A DNA stretch of 64,000 bases. Origin: Chitinophagaceae bacterium. GTDB taxonomy: Bacteria > Bacteroidota > Bacteroidia > Chitinophagales > Chitinophagaceae. The DNA lies in NCBI GenBank assembly GCA_020403455.1, contig JADBXP010000024.1:62001-126000 (forward strand). Direction: 5' to 3'. Positions within the stretch are counted from its first letter, which is position 1; every line of letters begins with the position of its first letter. The notes beneath the pieces were generated by a model. The model ran no database searches, was not told the DNA's origin, and was given only the letters and a program-made list of their open reading frames with translations. The translations under genes and the position numbers were made by a program. Of this stretch, positions 20,301-28,558 are shown piece by piece.

Positions 20301-20911
20301 TCGGCGTTTTGTTGGGTATCACCATTTCAGGTATGGATATCTCCTCCATCATGACAGGTATCGGCATTGTCGGACTCGCAGGTATTGTGGTTAAAAATGG
20401 TATCCTGGTAATTGAATTCACCGATGAGCTAAGATCCCGGGGCATGAAAACGAGAGAGGCAGCCATTCAGGCCGGAAAAACCAGGATCATTCCCGTAATG
20501 TTAACTGCAGTTGCAGCTATCCTGGCATTTATTCCCATTGCCTTTGGCTTCAACATCAATTTCGTAACCCTGTTCAGTGAATTGAATCCACATATTTTCT
20601 TTGGGGGCGATAACGTAGCTTTCTGGAGACCACTGAGCTGGACAATCATCTTTGGTCTTGCTTTTGCTTTCTTCATGACATTGATCATCGTTCCTGCGAT
20701 GTACCTGATTGCAGAAAGATTGAGGAGACCCATGCGAAGAATGTTCGGAGGAAAATGGATCAGCATGCTGGGAATCCCTCCACTAACCATACTTTTCCTG
20801 CCATTAATCGTTATCACTTTACTGGCACATCGCATCAGCCGGAAAAAAAGAGCAGCGAAACTGGCAAACAACCCAACTATCAATGATGCTTTCATTGGAA
20901 GTTGGTTTTAA
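17315..20911 (+). CDS. RND efflux transporter permease (HAE1/AcrB type, extra hydrophobic insert)
   Basis: Proton-driven inner membrane pump, 1198 residues, longer than AcrB (about 1050). The proton-relay acids D419/D420 are seen in GIIVDDAIVVIENTHR, and the TM10 lysine in GIVVKNGILVIEFTDELRSRG, so it belongs to the drug/hydrophobic class rather than the metal-exporting CusA class. Between the two repeats (about residues 511-590) there is an insertion with two additional hydrophobic stretches, and the C-terminus has a further hydrophobic segment before KKRAAK. Porter domains are otherwise normal. It is the last gene of the operon, followed by a strong terminator. Confidence 0.95.
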   Translation: MSIQQMTNRFKEFMPTTWSIRNKTSIYLLMIFVSLGGIYQFVTLPKEQYPDIVIPTIFVQTVYVGNSPKDIENLVTRPLEKQIKGITGAKITKFTSNSQQDFSAIQIEFDTEVKTDFALQKIKDAIDKAKQDLPKDLTQEPTALEISLSEQPIMYVNLSGDYDLPRLKRYADDIKDRLENLTQINRVELVGAPEREFQINVDNFRMQSTGVTFDDIVGAIRRENLDISGGLLEVGNMRRNIQMKGQFRTAEDIAGMVIRNQSGAPIYLKDIATIVDTTKEKDSYARLNGKNVVTLNIIKRNGENLIESSDEVKKIVDAARAEFLPKDLDVVITGDQSIKTRTSFTDLVNSIIIGFLLVLIVLMFFMGVVNAFFVALSVPLSMFVAFVFLPAADLIVGTHVTLNFIVLFALLFGLGIIVDDAIVVIENTHRIFMQGKGRISSSMAARMAAGEVFVPVLAGTVTTLAPFFPLLFWPGIIGKFMVYLPTMLIFTLAASLIVAFIMNPVFAVDFMNHEDDHSKEEKSAIFKNKVFWGGIATGILLDVLGFTFAGNLLLFFMILWLLNRYVLTDAINSFQQKLLPRIMNRYEQLLRWALKGWRPVHLLLGTFGLLILSVVLIIISVSAGRTGVVFFPKADPNQIYIYLKLPVGMDVKYTDSVTQELEKRVAKVLGTDKGKTNPIVESVISNVAVGAGDPVLGDRSVRSELGRIQISFVDFEKRNGVATQPYLDSIRKVMNGIPGAEISVDQESSGPPTDPPINIEIACEDFNAMIKTATRLKNYLDSIQVPGVEELKMDVDLNNPELTLTINRQRALIEGVSTAQIGQQIRTALFGTEVSKIKEGKEEYKIQLRNNSLQRKSLTDLLNMRISFRDMAAGGAVKNIPISSLVTVEPTSTLGSVKRKDQKRLITLRSNVLMSEGYNPTGVNQEITKHIAQFKDVPAGVTIRQTGEGEQQKETVTFLNNALMIALMLILFTLVLQFNSVSKSVIILTEIVFSVIGVLLGITISGMDISSIMTGIGIVGLAGIVVKNGILVIEFTDELRSRGMKTREAAIQAGKTRIIPVMLTAVAAILAFIPIAFGFNINFVTLFSELNPHIFFGGDNVAFWRPLSWTIIFGLAFAFFMTLIIVPAMYLIAERLRRPMRRMFGGKWISMLGIPPLTILFLPLIVITLLAHRISRKKRAAKLANNPTINDAFIGSWF

Positions 20912-20936
20912 TTAGGATTCTGGGTTTTATTATCGT

Positions 20937-20965
20937 CCGCCCGGTTTCCCGGGCGGTTTTTTTTT
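20937..20965 (+). terminator. Rho-independent terminator of the RND efflux operon
   Basis: A perfect 8-bp stem CCGCCCGG/CCGGGCGG (20937-20944 with 20949-20956), a TTTC loop and nine T residues. It lies 25 bp after the pump stop codon and inside the upstream extension of the next ORF, arguing against that longer start. Confidence 0.95.
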
Positions 20966-21047
20966 GCCGTTCTTCCAGCCAATTTGCCATTTCCCCCACT
21001 GTTCGTTTTTTTACAACATTTTTATACTTCCCTGTTGAAGTACCCGA

Positions 21048-21055
21048 TAACTTTG
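21048..21055 (+). promoter_or_regulatory. -7 box of AIM24-family gene promoter
   Basis: TAACTTTG matches TAnnTTTG and ends 14 nt before the ATG at 21070. I do not see a well-spaced TTG upstream, so the -33 element is unclear. Confidence 0.5.
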
Positions 21056-21069
21056 CAAAAAAAAGAAGC

Positions 21070-21864
21070 ATGATCAACAACCATGAAATTGATTTCCGCA
21101 TCTTCGGTGAAGAAATGCAATATGTAGAAGTAGAACTCGATCCGGGGGAAACAGCCATCGCAGAACCAGGTGCCTTTATGATGATGGATGATGGTATCAG
21201 CATGGAAACCATGTTTGGTGACGGAAGCAAGCAGCAGTCAGGCGGTCTATTCGGCAAATTGATGAACGCTGGTAAAAGAATGCTCGTGGGTGAAAACTTA
21301 TTCATGACTGCATTCACGAATATCGGACAAGGTAAAAAACATGTATCCTTTGCCTCACCCTATCCGGGAAAAATTATCCCCCTGAATCTATATCAACTGA
21401 ACAACACCATCATTTGTCAAAAAGATTCTTTCCTCTGTGCAGCAAAAGGCGTTAGCATCGGCATAGAATTCCAGCGCAAATTGGGAACCGGTTTATTTGG
21501 TGGAGAGGGTTTCATCATGGAAAAACTAGAAGGAGATGGTATGGCATTTTTGCATGCCTGCGGTCATGTTGCAGAAAAAAATCTTCAGCCCGGCGAATTA
21601 TTAAAAATAGATACCGGTTGTATTGTTGGCTTCACCGGAGGAATTGACTATGATATCCAAATGGTAGGAGGAATAAAAAATACACTTTTTGGTGGGGAAG
21701 GATTTTTCTTTGCAACCCTGCGTGGCCCCGGTAAAGTATGGATACAAACTCTTCCTATCAGTCGCTTGGCAGGTCGTATTCTTCAATATGGAACTACCTC
21801 CAGAAGGGAGGAAGGAAGCATGCTCGGAGGCATTGGTAACATGCTGGATGGTGATGGTTGGTAA
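21070..21864 (+). CDS. AIM24 / TIGR00266 family protein
   Basis: A 264-residue soluble protein of the AIM24 family (double beta-helix fold related to tryptophan-RNA-binding attenuator-like proteins). Visible features are the start EIDFRIFGEEMQYVEVELDPGE, AEPGAFMMMDDGISMET, glycine-rich turns GTGLFGGEGFIMEKLEGDG and TLFGGEGFFFATLRGPG, and the end GLGG-like MLGGIGNMLDGDGW. Function in bacteria is unknown; the yeast homologue is mitochondrial inner-membrane associated. The frame is open to 20902, but the terminator and -7 box place the start at 21070. It converges with the aminotransferase gene, 16 bp away. Confidence 0.9.
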   Translation: MINNHEIDFRIFGEEMQYVEVELDPGETAIAEPGAFMMMDDGISMETMFGDGSKQQSGGLFGKLMNAGKRMLVGENLFMTAFTNIGQGKKHVSFASPYPGKIIPLNLYQLNNTIICQKDSFLCAAKGVSIGIEFQRKLGTGLFGGEGFIMEKLEGDGMAFLHACGHVAEKNLQPGELLKIDTGCIVGFTGGIDYDIQMVGGIKNTLFGGEGFFFATLRGPGKVWIQTLPISRLAGRILQYGTTSRREEGSMLGGIGNMLDGDGW

Positions 21865-21880
21865 TCACTAGCGCAGCTTA

Positions 21881-23056
21881 CTAGCAAATTATCTTTTGTA
21901 ATCTCTCTGCTGCCAGTTCCAGTGTGCTTTCTTTTTTTGCAAAACAAAAGCGTAGCACCTTATTGTCTGTACCTTGATGATAAAATACCGAGACAGGAAC
22001 GCAGGTAACTCTATTTGCCTTCGTGAGATGTATCGCCATATCCATATCGCTCAGGTCGCTGAAATGTCCGTATCGAAAACAGGCAAAATAACTACCCGAA
22101 GAAGGTATGTAGTCAAAAGGAGTAGCAGACATGAGTTGTCGGAAGTAATCTCTCTTCCGTTGAATCTGTAAACCCAGTTCCTCATAAGCAGTTGTATTTT
22201 CAAGATAGTTTGCCAAAGCGACCTGTTTAGGTGTGTCACAAGAAAAACAATTGAACTGGTGTACCTTACGGAATTCCTGCATCATAAGATCGGGGGCAAT
22301 ACAATAGCCCAACTTCCAGCCCGTACAATGATAGGTCTTACCAAAAGAGTAACATACAAAACTTCTTTCACGCAATGCCGGATATCGCAAAACACTTTGG
22401 TGTTCCAATCCATCATAAATCAGGTGCTCATACACTTCATCACTAAGAATAAGAATAGAGGTTCCGGAAACCAGATTTTCCAACATTTGCATGTCTTCTG
22501 AAGTCCATACCATTCCTGTAGGGTTGTGCGGTGTATTCAGCAAAATAAGTCTGGTTCTGTTGGTGATCTTTTTTTTCACTTCCTCCCAGGGAATTCTGTA
22601 ATCAGGAAAACTAAGTGGTATCAATATCGGAACTCCCCCGTTGATGGTTATGTTGGGTATATAACTATCGTAAGCAGGTTCGAAAACAATTACTTCATCA
22701 CCCGGCTGCAGCGCAGCTGTAAGAGCAGTATAAATGGCATAGGTTCCCCCAGGTGTAACTGTTATTTCCTTTTCCGCATCCGGCGCATACCCATAAGAAT
22801 GATTCACTTTGGCAGCAATGCGCTCCCGCAGCAGCGGAAACCCATTCATGTGGGTGTACTGGTTATGTCCATCCCGCATGGCCTTATTCACCAGGTCTGT
22901 CAATTCTTCGCTCATCGGAAAATCAGGAAACCCTTGTCCCAAATTGACTGCATCATACTCTCTGGCCAACTGACTCATGATGGTGAAGATGGTAGTACCT
23001 ACCTGAGGCAACCTGGATGTAAAAGCAGGAGAAAATTTTTGTTGCATACGCATCAT
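21881..23056 (-). CDS. Class I/II aminotransferase, methionine aminotransferase-like (YbdL group)
   Basis: PLP fold-type I aminotransferase, 391 residues from the ATG at 23056 (an in-frame TTG exists at 23077, further ATGs at 23053 and 23047). Motifs: VNLGQGFPDFP near the N-terminus, TPGGTYAIYTAL, NTPHNPTGMVW, LILSDEVYEHLIYDG, and the PLP lysine in SFGKTYHCTGWKLGY. The GKTYHxTGWKxGY pattern is typical of the YbdL/kynurenine aminotransferase-like group that favours methionine and aromatic amino acids with 2-oxo acids. A role in methionine salvage or glutamine transamination is inferred. It begins 33 bp after the tolC-like gene on the same strand. Confidence 0.92.
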   Translation of the reverse strand: MMRMQQKFSPAFTSRLPQVGTTIFTIMSQLAREYDAVNLGQGFPDFPMSEELTDLVNKAMRDGHNQYTHMNGFPLLRERIAAKVNHSYGYAPDAEKEITVTPGGTYAIYTALTAALQPGDEVIVFEPAYDSYIPNITINGGVPILIPLSFPDYRIPWEEVKKKITNRTRLILLNTPHNPTGMVWTSEDMQMLENLVSGTSILILSDEVYEHLIYDGLEHQSVLRYPALRERSFVCYSFGKTYHCTGWKLGYCIAPDLMMQEFRKVHQFNCFSCDTPKQVALANYLENTTAYEELGLQIQRKRDYFRQLMSATPFDYIPSSGSYFACFRYGHFSDLSDMDMAIHLTKANRVTCVPVSVFYHQGTDNKVLRFCFAKKESTLELAAERLQKIIC

Positions 23057-23089
23057 TTGCCCGGCAAGATAAAACAATGTTATCGGGAC

Positions 23090-24394
23090 TTAAGGAATCA
23101 ATTTGCCGGCGATTCGGTTGAGTTCAATTTCAGCAACTTTGGCAGCATAGCTGAGGTTAACCAGTCGAAATCCTTCTGTCTCATAACTTGCCTGTGCCTG
23201 TCTTACATCTACTATGGTTGATTGACCGAGAGAAAAACGAGTCAACACCAAATCGAGCAGTTCAGCTGAGAGGCGGAAATTTTTTACCTGCGTCTGGTAT
23301 TGCTGAAGATTACTTTGATATGCCTGATACGTTCTCACAACACCTGTTTCAAGATCGAAAACGGCATTGTCATATTGCAGCCGTGCATTGCGTGTATTTA
23401 TAGAAGCAATTTGCTGTTGCTTTTTATTCACCCCACCATTGTACAAGGGAATTCCCAAATTGAGTCCAAAAAACGGTCCAAAACTCTGGTTCAACAAGGC
23501 GAAACCCGCAGCACTCTTGATGCTGCTGAAGTTATACCCTGTATTGGCCCGCAAAGTTGGATGTCGGAGTGCAGCTGTTTCTTTCTCCAGCCATTCGTTG
23601 ACCTTTATCTGCTGGGAAGCTGCTTGAACTGATGGGTTGTCAATCAGATGACGACGAATGCTATCCAAGCGAATGTTTTTGTCGACAACAATAGTATCAC
23701 GAATAACTACTGTTGCATTAGCCGGCTGCATCCAAATCAAATCCATCAAATTGGTTTTGGTCTGGTCAATCACCAATTGCTGGTTCTGCAAAGTCTGTTC
23801 CAGCGCATTCAAATCAATCTCTGCTTGTAAAATATCCGCCTGATTGGCTAAGCCGGCTTCTTTGCGCACCAGCAAAATTTCCAATCGCTTTCGAGATGCA
23901 ATGATGGACTGATGGATGGTTTTTAATAATTCCTGCTGTCGAACCACATCATAATAACCCGTAGTGACAGCAGCAATGGTATTTTGAATCTGTACCAGTA
24001 AGAGTTGCTGGTTGAGTCCCTTTAATTGTTCCAGTCTTTTGCGGGTGGAAACTATTCTGCTGCCATTATAAAGAACCATGCTTGCTGTAATGCCTGCAAA
24101 CAGGTTATTGGAACCAACGCCAGGGCGCTTCGCATTTCTACTTGGATCAGAAAACTCCTGGTTAATGCTTACAACTTGTTCGTTGTCATTCACAGTGGCA
24201 TTGACAGTCGGCAACCCCCCTGCAAAACCAACATCATCGGATATCTCACTTATGCTCAGGTTATTTTTTGCCAGTTGAATATCAAGACTTTTCTGCAGCG
24301 CCATGTTGATGGCATCTGACAAAGTAAGTCGCTCTTGTGCCATTGATGACTGGCCGATGATTAGACAACTTATGAATGCCAGTATTTTTCTCAT
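23090..24394 (-). CDS. TolC-family outer membrane protein, without adjacent pump
   Basis: A 434-residue OEP-family channel with signal peptide (MRKILAFISCLIIGQSSMAQ, cleavage after AQ), long helical hairpins at about 95-200 and 315-420, and the LNLGIPLYNGGVNKKQQQIA motif typical of these barrels. The ATG at 24394 is preferred to a GTG at 24400. Unlike the TolC gene at 14670 it has no adaptor or pump neighbours; it lies between pyrH (58 bp upstream) and the aminotransferase on the same strand. It may serve a pump encoded elsewhere. Confidence 0.93.
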   Translation of the reverse strand: MRKILAFISCLIIGQSSMAQERLTLSDAINMALQKSLDIQLAKNNLSISEISDDVGFAGGLPTVNATVNDNEQVVSINQEFSDPSRNAKRPGVGSNNLFAGITASMVLYNGSRIVSTRKRLEQLKGLNQQLLLVQIQNTIAAVTTGYYDVVRQQELLKTIHQSIIASRKRLEILLVRKEAGLANQADILQAEIDLNALEQTLQNQQLVIDQTKTNLMDLIWMQPANATVVIRDTIVVDKNIRLDSIRRHLIDNPSVQAASQQIKVNEWLEKETAALRHPTLRANTGYNFSSIKSAAGFALLNQSFGPFFGLNLGIPLYNGGVNKKQQQIASINTRNARLQYDNAVFDLETGVVRTYQAYQSNLQQYQTQVKNFRLSAELLDLVLTRFSLGQSTIVDVRQAQASYETEGFRLVNLSYAAKVAEIELNRIAGKLIP

Positions 24395-24452
24395 ATCCAC
24401 TAAATTAACCCTGCTATCCCTTTTTTGACTGTTTATTACATGAATGGGTGAA

Positions 24453-25169
24453 TCAGCTCACCAATGTTCCAACATTGCTTCCCGCCACCACTTTGAGCAG
24501 GTTTCCGGGAATATTCATATCAAAAACAATAATCGGTAATTTGTTTTCCATACACAAGGTGAAGGCTGTCATATCCATCACCTTTAGATTTTTTTGAATG
24601 CATTGCTCAAAGCTGATCGTGTCAAACTTGGTGGCAGTTGGATCTTTTTCAGGGTCTGCTGTATAGATACCATCTACACGGGTACCTTTCAATATCACAT
24701 CGGCCTTCATTTCTATGGCCCGTAGCGAACCAGCTGTATCAGTGGTAAAATAAGGATTTCCTGTTCCTGCACCGAAAATAACAACGCGGCCCTTCTCGAG
24801 GTGGCGCAATGCCTTCCTGCGTATGTAGGGTTCTGCCACTTGTTCCATATTGATGGCACTTTGCAAACGGGTGTAAACACCAATCTTTTCCAGCATCGCC
24901 TGCATGGCCATGGCATTGATAACAGTAGCCAGCATGCCCATATAATCGCCATGCGCTCTTTCAATTCCACTATCTGATTCATTCATGCCCCTGTAAATAT
25001 TTCCACCTCCAATAACAATTGCTACCTGCACACCCAATTCGGTCACTTCCTTGATGTCTTGGGCGTATTGCTCAATAATTTTCGGATTGAATGGGTCACC
25101 ATTCATTTGATCACCCAGAAGGGCTTCTCCAGATAACTTAAGCAGAATTCTTTTGTACTTGGGTAACAT
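24453..25169 (-). CDS. pyrH: UMP kinase
   Basis: Phosphorylates UMP to UDP for pyrimidine nucleotide synthesis; hexameric cytosolic amino-acid-kinase-fold enzyme, GTP-activated and UTP-inhibited in most bacteria. The 238-residue protein begins [15 protein letters not shown] and has [31 protein letters not shown], the [11 protein letters not shown] nucleotide site and [19 protein letters not shown]. In many genomes frr follows pyrH; here a TolC-family gene does. Confidence 0.98.
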   Translation of the reverse strand: MLPKYKRILLKLSGEALLGDQMNGDPFNPKIIEQYAQDIKEVTELGVQVAIVIGGGNIYRGMNESDSGIERAHGDYMGMLATVINAMAMQAMLEKIGVYTRLQSAINMEQVAEPYIRRKALRHLEKGRVVIFGAGTGNPYFTTDTAGSLRAIEMKADVILKGTRVDGIYTADPEKDPTATKFDTISFEQCIQKNLKVMDMTAFTLCMENKLPIIVFDMNIPGNLLKVVAGSNVGTLVS

Positions 25170-25259
25170 GGCGCTAAAAAATTTTCAATTACAAATAACC
25201 TTATTTTTTGGCATATTCTCTGCTGCTGTTGATAAACTGGTTATAATCAGTCAGTAGAT

Positions 25260-25643
25260 TCAGGTAGTTGGTTTCTTTTTAGTTGTCTTCTGTCGGTTCT
25301 CCTTTACCCTGAATTCTATGATTTGGCGGATGAGAGGAAGCGGAAAAGGTTGATCGTGGGGGAACTGAACAGAACCCATGGCATGCTTATAGCCCTTTAG
25401 TTTGGATGCCATTTTTTCAATACCGGAAGCCATCGGATACAACCCTATGTGATTCTTGTGCGCCGCAAAATAGACGAGTCGGCCATGTAAAAAATAGGCC
25501 GGCATTCGGTAGCTGATCTTTTCTGTAGCATCAGGGGCCACCTCCCTTACCAATTTTCGCAATGCCATTAACCTGCGTTTCACTTCAGTCGGAAAACTTT
25601 TACAATACTGTTCTACAGTTATGGCAGGTTCCTTTGATTGCAT
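25260..25643 (-). CDS. DUF1801 (YdhG-like) family protein
   Basis: A 127-residue soluble protein with the DUF1801 pattern: ITVEQYCKSFPTEVKRRLMALRKLV, DATEKISYRMPAYFLHGRLVYFAAHKNHIGLYP, and a basic C-terminus. Members related to Bacillus FrataxinY/YdhG have been proposed as iron chaperones, but this is not established for this subgroup. It stands between the tsf terminator and pyrH (90 bp), so it may be co-transcribed with pyrH or independent. Confidence 0.88.
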   Translation of the reverse strand: MQSKEPAITVEQYCKSFPTEVKRRLMALRKLVREVAPDATEKISYRMPAYFLHGRLVYFAAHKNHIGLYPMASGIEKMASKLKGYKHAMGSVQFPHDQPFPLPLIRQIIEFRVKENRQKTTKKKPTT

Positions 25644-25684
25644 GACAGCTACTTATTGGGTCGAAAGTTACCATTTTATGCCAT

Positions 25685-25710
25685 AAAAAAACCGTCCGCA
25701 AGCGGACGGT
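25685..25710 (-). terminator. Rho-independent terminator of the rplM-rpsI-rpsB-tsf operon
   Basis: A 9-bp GC-rich stem ACCGTCCGC/GCGGACGGT (25691-25699 with 25702-25710; the tip must open to a 4- or 6-nt loop), followed on the minus strand by TTTTTTATGG, 30 bp after the tsf stop. Confidence 0.92.
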
Positions 25711-25740
25711 TGATATCGTTTGATAGAATTCGTAAGGCGA

Positions 25741-26580
25741 TTAACCCAAAGCGACACGCTTGAAAGTTGTTACTTTCAAATCAGTACCGGCTTTTTTCAG
25801 GTAGTCAGCAACAGTGATTGAACCATCTTTTACAAATGGTTGTGCCAATAAAGTTTGCTCTTTGAAGAATGCGTTGAGCTTGCCTTCAGCGATTTTAGCA
25901 ATCATTTCATCCGGCTTGCCTGCCATTTTAGGATCGGACTTCATCGTTTCTACAACGATGGCTCTTTCTCTTTCAATGGTCTCAGCTGAAACGCTGTCAG
26001 CATCAACTGCAAGTGGGTTCATAGCCGCAATTTGCATGGCTACGTCTTTACCGGCTTCTTCTGCTGCCGCGGAAAGTCCTACCAGAACACCCATGCGGTT
26101 GGCGCCATGAATGTAAGAGGCAACATAGGGTGCATCAACACGCTCAAAACGAGACACGCCGATTTTCTCTCCTATAGCGGCCAGTTTATCGTTGATCATA
26201 TCAGCTACTTTGGCTCCATTGATCACAACTTCATTTAGTTCCTCTGCAGATTTCACATCATTGGCTGCAGCGGCTTCAGCAATTTGACGGGCAAAGCCAA
26301 CAAAGTCTGCATTTTTAGAAACGAAATCTGTTTCGCAGCTTATGCAAACAACCCAGCCGGTTTGATTTCCGGGAGCTGTCAATGCGATAACTACACCTTC
26401 TTTTGCTTCACGGTCGCTGCGCTTGGCGGCTACTTTTTGTCCTTGCTTGCGCAGCCAATCGATGGCTGCTTCAAAATCTCCATTGGTTTCGGTGAGGGCC
26501 TTGCGGCAATCCATCATACCGGCACCGGTAGTCTGACGTAATTTATTAATATCTGCTGCTGTTATTGTTGCTGTTGACAT
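25741..26580 (-). CDS. tsf: Translation elongation factor Ts
   Basis: Nucleotide exchange factor that regenerates EF-Tu-GTP. 279 residues, with the N-terminal UBA-like domain (ITAADINKLRQTTGAGMMDCRKALTE), the GRKVAAKR-type loop and the conserved core motif CETDFVSKNADF that contacts EF-Tu. It is last in the ribosomal operon, 84 bp after rpsB, and followed by the terminator. Confidence 0.98.
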   Translation of the reverse strand: MSTATITAADINKLRQTTGAGMMDCRKALTETNGDFEAAIDWLRKQGQKVAAKRSDREAKEGVVIALTAPGNQTGWVVCISCETDFVSKNADFVGFARQIAEAAAANDVKSAEELNEVVINGAKVADMINDKLAAIGEKIGVSRFERVDAPYVASYIHGANRMGVLVGLSAAAEEAGKDVAMQIAAMNPLAVDADSVSAETIERERAIVVETMKSDPKMAGKPDEMIAKIAEGKLNAFFKEQTLLAQPFVKDGSITVADYLKKAGTDLKVTTFKRVALG

Positions 26581-26664
26581 AAGTATATACTTTTTTTAGA
26601 ATCAATTCTTTGAATAAGATATAACCGGGCATTAATACACCCGGTTACATACATCAATTATGTA

Positions 26665-27552
26665 TTATCGAGATCCACCACCTGCAGGGCGACGGCTGGC
26701 ACCTCCGGCGATTCTCCTCTTAGGAGCACCGGCTGCTGCAGCTACACCACGACCTCTTCCACCACGGGCAGCTTCAGATTGAGCTTCGGCTTCCAGTCTA
26801 CGGGCACGCGCCTCATTTTCGTTGGAAGTTTCTTCGCCTTCATCTTCCTCTTTAGAGGCCTGACGCTCTGCGAGTCCTTCAGCAATGGCTGCAGTGATAT
26901 AATTGGTGATGATGGCAATAGATTTGGTAGCATCATCATTGGCAGGAATAGCGAAATCTACTTTATTTGGATCAGAGTTGGTGTCAACCATACCGATGGT
27001 TGAGATACCCAGGCGCTTGGCTTCCGCCAATGCGATGTGCTCGTGGCCTATATCAACCAGGAACAGCGCTGCAGGCAGTCTGCCCAGTTGAGCAATACCA
27101 CCCAACACTTTCTCCATTTTATCACGGTCACGGCTCAACGTAAGACGTTCTTTCTTTGTAAGACTATCTGCACTACCGTCTGCCAGCATTTTATCAATGC
27201 TCTGCATTTTTTTCACACTCTTACGAACAGTATTGAAGTTAGTAAGCATTCCCCCCAACCAACGCTCAGTTGCAAAAGGCATGTTTACTCGCTTGGCACA
27301 TTCGCTTACGATTTCTTTTGCCTGCTTCTTGGTTGCAACAAACATGATTTTTTTACCACTCTTGGCAATCTGCTTTACAGCAGCAGCAGCTTCCTGCAGA
27401 TGATCAACGGTCTTATTCAAATCGATGATGTGAATACCTTTCTTCTCTGCAAAAATGTAAGGCAACATTTTCGGATTCCATTTCTTTTTCAGGTGACCGA
27501 AATGCACGCCGGCTTCCAAAAGTTGCTGCTGTAATGAGGTGTTATTTTCCAT
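26665..27552 (-). CDS. rpsB: 30S ribosomal protein S2 with low-complexity C-terminal tail
   Basis: Ribosomal protein of the small subunit, 295 residues against 241 in E. coli. The core is standard: LLEAGVHFGHLKKKWNPKM, GIHIIDLNKT, ERWLGGMLTNF, and VDTNSDPNKVDFAIPANDDA. From about residue 231 there is an added acidic-then-basic tail, with an EEDEGEE run, alanine-rich helix and then arginine/glycine-rich ARGGRGRG and RRPAGGGSR. Such tails vary among Bacteroidota; function unknown. It is third in the operon rplM-rpsI-rpsB-tsf. Confidence 0.98.
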   Translation of the reverse strand: MENNTSLQQQLLEAGVHFGHLKKKWNPKMLPYIFAEKKGIHIIDLNKTVDHLQEAAAAVKQIAKSGKKIMFVATKKQAKEIVSECAKRVNMPFATERWLGGMLTNFNTVRKSVKKMQSIDKMLADGSADSLTKKERLTLSRDRDKMEKVLGGIAQLGRLPAALFLVDIGHEHIALAEAKRLGISTIGMVDTNSDPNKVDFAIPANDDATKSIAIITNYITAAIAEGLAERQASKEEDEGEETSNENEARARRLEAEAQSEAARGGRGRGVAAAAGAPKRRIAGGASRRPAGGGSR

Positions 27553-27646
27553 TATGACTGATTTTGTAATTGATGTATTTCAGTTGACTGCCCCGCAGAT
27601 ACTCCGGTATAAGCCCGGAATATAACTGGTAACAGCAAACCAATGA

Positions 27647-28036
27647 TTAACGTTTACTGAACTGGTAGCTTCTTCTGGCTTTCTTGTGACCGAACTTCTT
27701 GCGCTCAACACTTCTCGGATCACGCTTCAGCTGACCTGCTTCTTTCAGCGCAGGACGCAATTCAGGATTTACCTCAAGCAAGGCACGGGCAATACCTAAT
27801 TTGGCTGCCTCTGCCTGTCCTTTCAGACCACCACCCTGAGCATTGATGATGATATCGAGTTTACCGATCATCTCAGTCGTCTTCAAAGGTGCTTCAACCT
27901 GGTTCTGTAAATATACCAGGGGGAAATAAGCTTTGTAGTCTTTGTCGTTGACAGTAATCTTACCATCACCCTTGGTAACGAATACACGGGTAACTGCCTC
28001 TTTTCGGCGACCCACTGCATTTTTTTGTTTTTCCAT
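27647..28036 (-). CDS. rpsI: 30S ribosomal protein S9
   Basis: A 129-residue small-subunit protein with GRRKEAVTRVFV, GGGLKGQAEAAKLGIARAL and the basic C-terminal tail ending SYQFSKR, whose last arginine-containing residues reach the P-site tRNA. It follows rplM by 78 bp, the conserved L13-S9 pair. Confidence 0.99.
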   Translation of the reverse strand: MEKQKNAVGRRKEAVTRVFVTKGDGKITVNDKDYKAYFPLVYLQNQVEAPLKTTEMIGKLDIIINAQGGGLKGQAEAAKLGIARALLEVNPELRPALKEAGQLKRDPRSVERKKFGHKKARRSYQFSKR

Positions 28037-28114
28037 TTTTATTTTCTTTTTCAGGCAACATCTTGGCAGTTGCCGGTGATTGATAGTCAGGTTTTACCCT
28101 GCAATTAGTTTGAA

Positions 28115-28558
28115 TTAAAAGTTGAGTGCCTTGGGTTGCTGAGCAGCATGCGGATGATTCGCGCCTGCATACACAAATAATTTTTTGATCATCTTGCGAC
28201 CCAAGCGATTCTTAGGCAACATACCTTTCACAGCACGCTCCATCACCACCTCCGGTCTGCGCTTCAGCAGATCGCCGGCAGCTTCTTCTTTCTTTCCACC
28301 GGGGTAGCCGGAGAAATTGATGTACTGCTTGTCTTCTAATTTATTGCCGGTAAACACAACTTTGTCTGCATTGATTACAATTACATAATCGCCACAGTCA
28401 ACGTGGGGTGTATAGTAGGCTTTGTTTTTGCCCCTGAGAACAGCGGCAATGCGAGAGGCAATACGTCCAACGGTTTGATTAGTACCGTCAACAATGTACC
28501 AATTGTGTTGAACAGTAGCCGCGTTCGCATGCTTGGTGGTGAAATGAAGTTTACTCAT
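28115..28558 (-). CDS. rplM: 50S ribosomal protein L13
   Basis: A 147-residue large-subunit protein: NWYIVDGTNQTVGRIASRIA, YTPHVDCGDYVIVINADKV, and MLPKNRLGRKMIKKLFVYAG. It is the first gene of the ribosomal operon, with a strong promoter and a leader of about 60 nt containing two potential hairpins, which could support autoregulation as for other ribosomal operons. Confidence 0.99.
   Translation of the reverse strand: MSKLHFTTKHANAATVQHNWYIVDGTNQTVGRIASRIAAVLRGKNKAYYTPHVDCGDYVIVINADKVVFTGNKLEDKQYINFSGYPGGKKEEAAGDLLKRRPEVVMERAVKGMLPKNRLGRKMIKKLFVYAGANHPHAAQQPKALNF

Noticed and set aside
20146-21317. Minus-strand ORFs of 106, 142 and 141 codons beneath the RND pump and AIM24 genes
   Set aside because: They lie wholly or largely opposite well-identified genes, cross a strong terminator, and their products (rich in Pro, Met, Thr, Ile) are typical antisense translations.
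22526-23221. Plus-strand ORF of 231 codons at the aminotransferase/TolC boundary
   Set aside because: It is antisense to the aminotransferase and the TolC tail; its Cys/Arg/His-rich product resembles no family.
26690-26810. Repeat-like GC-rich tract at the rpsB 3' end
   Set aside because: The pattern is explained by the coding of the Arg/Gly/Ala-rich S2 tail; no tandem DNA repeat with constant unit was found.
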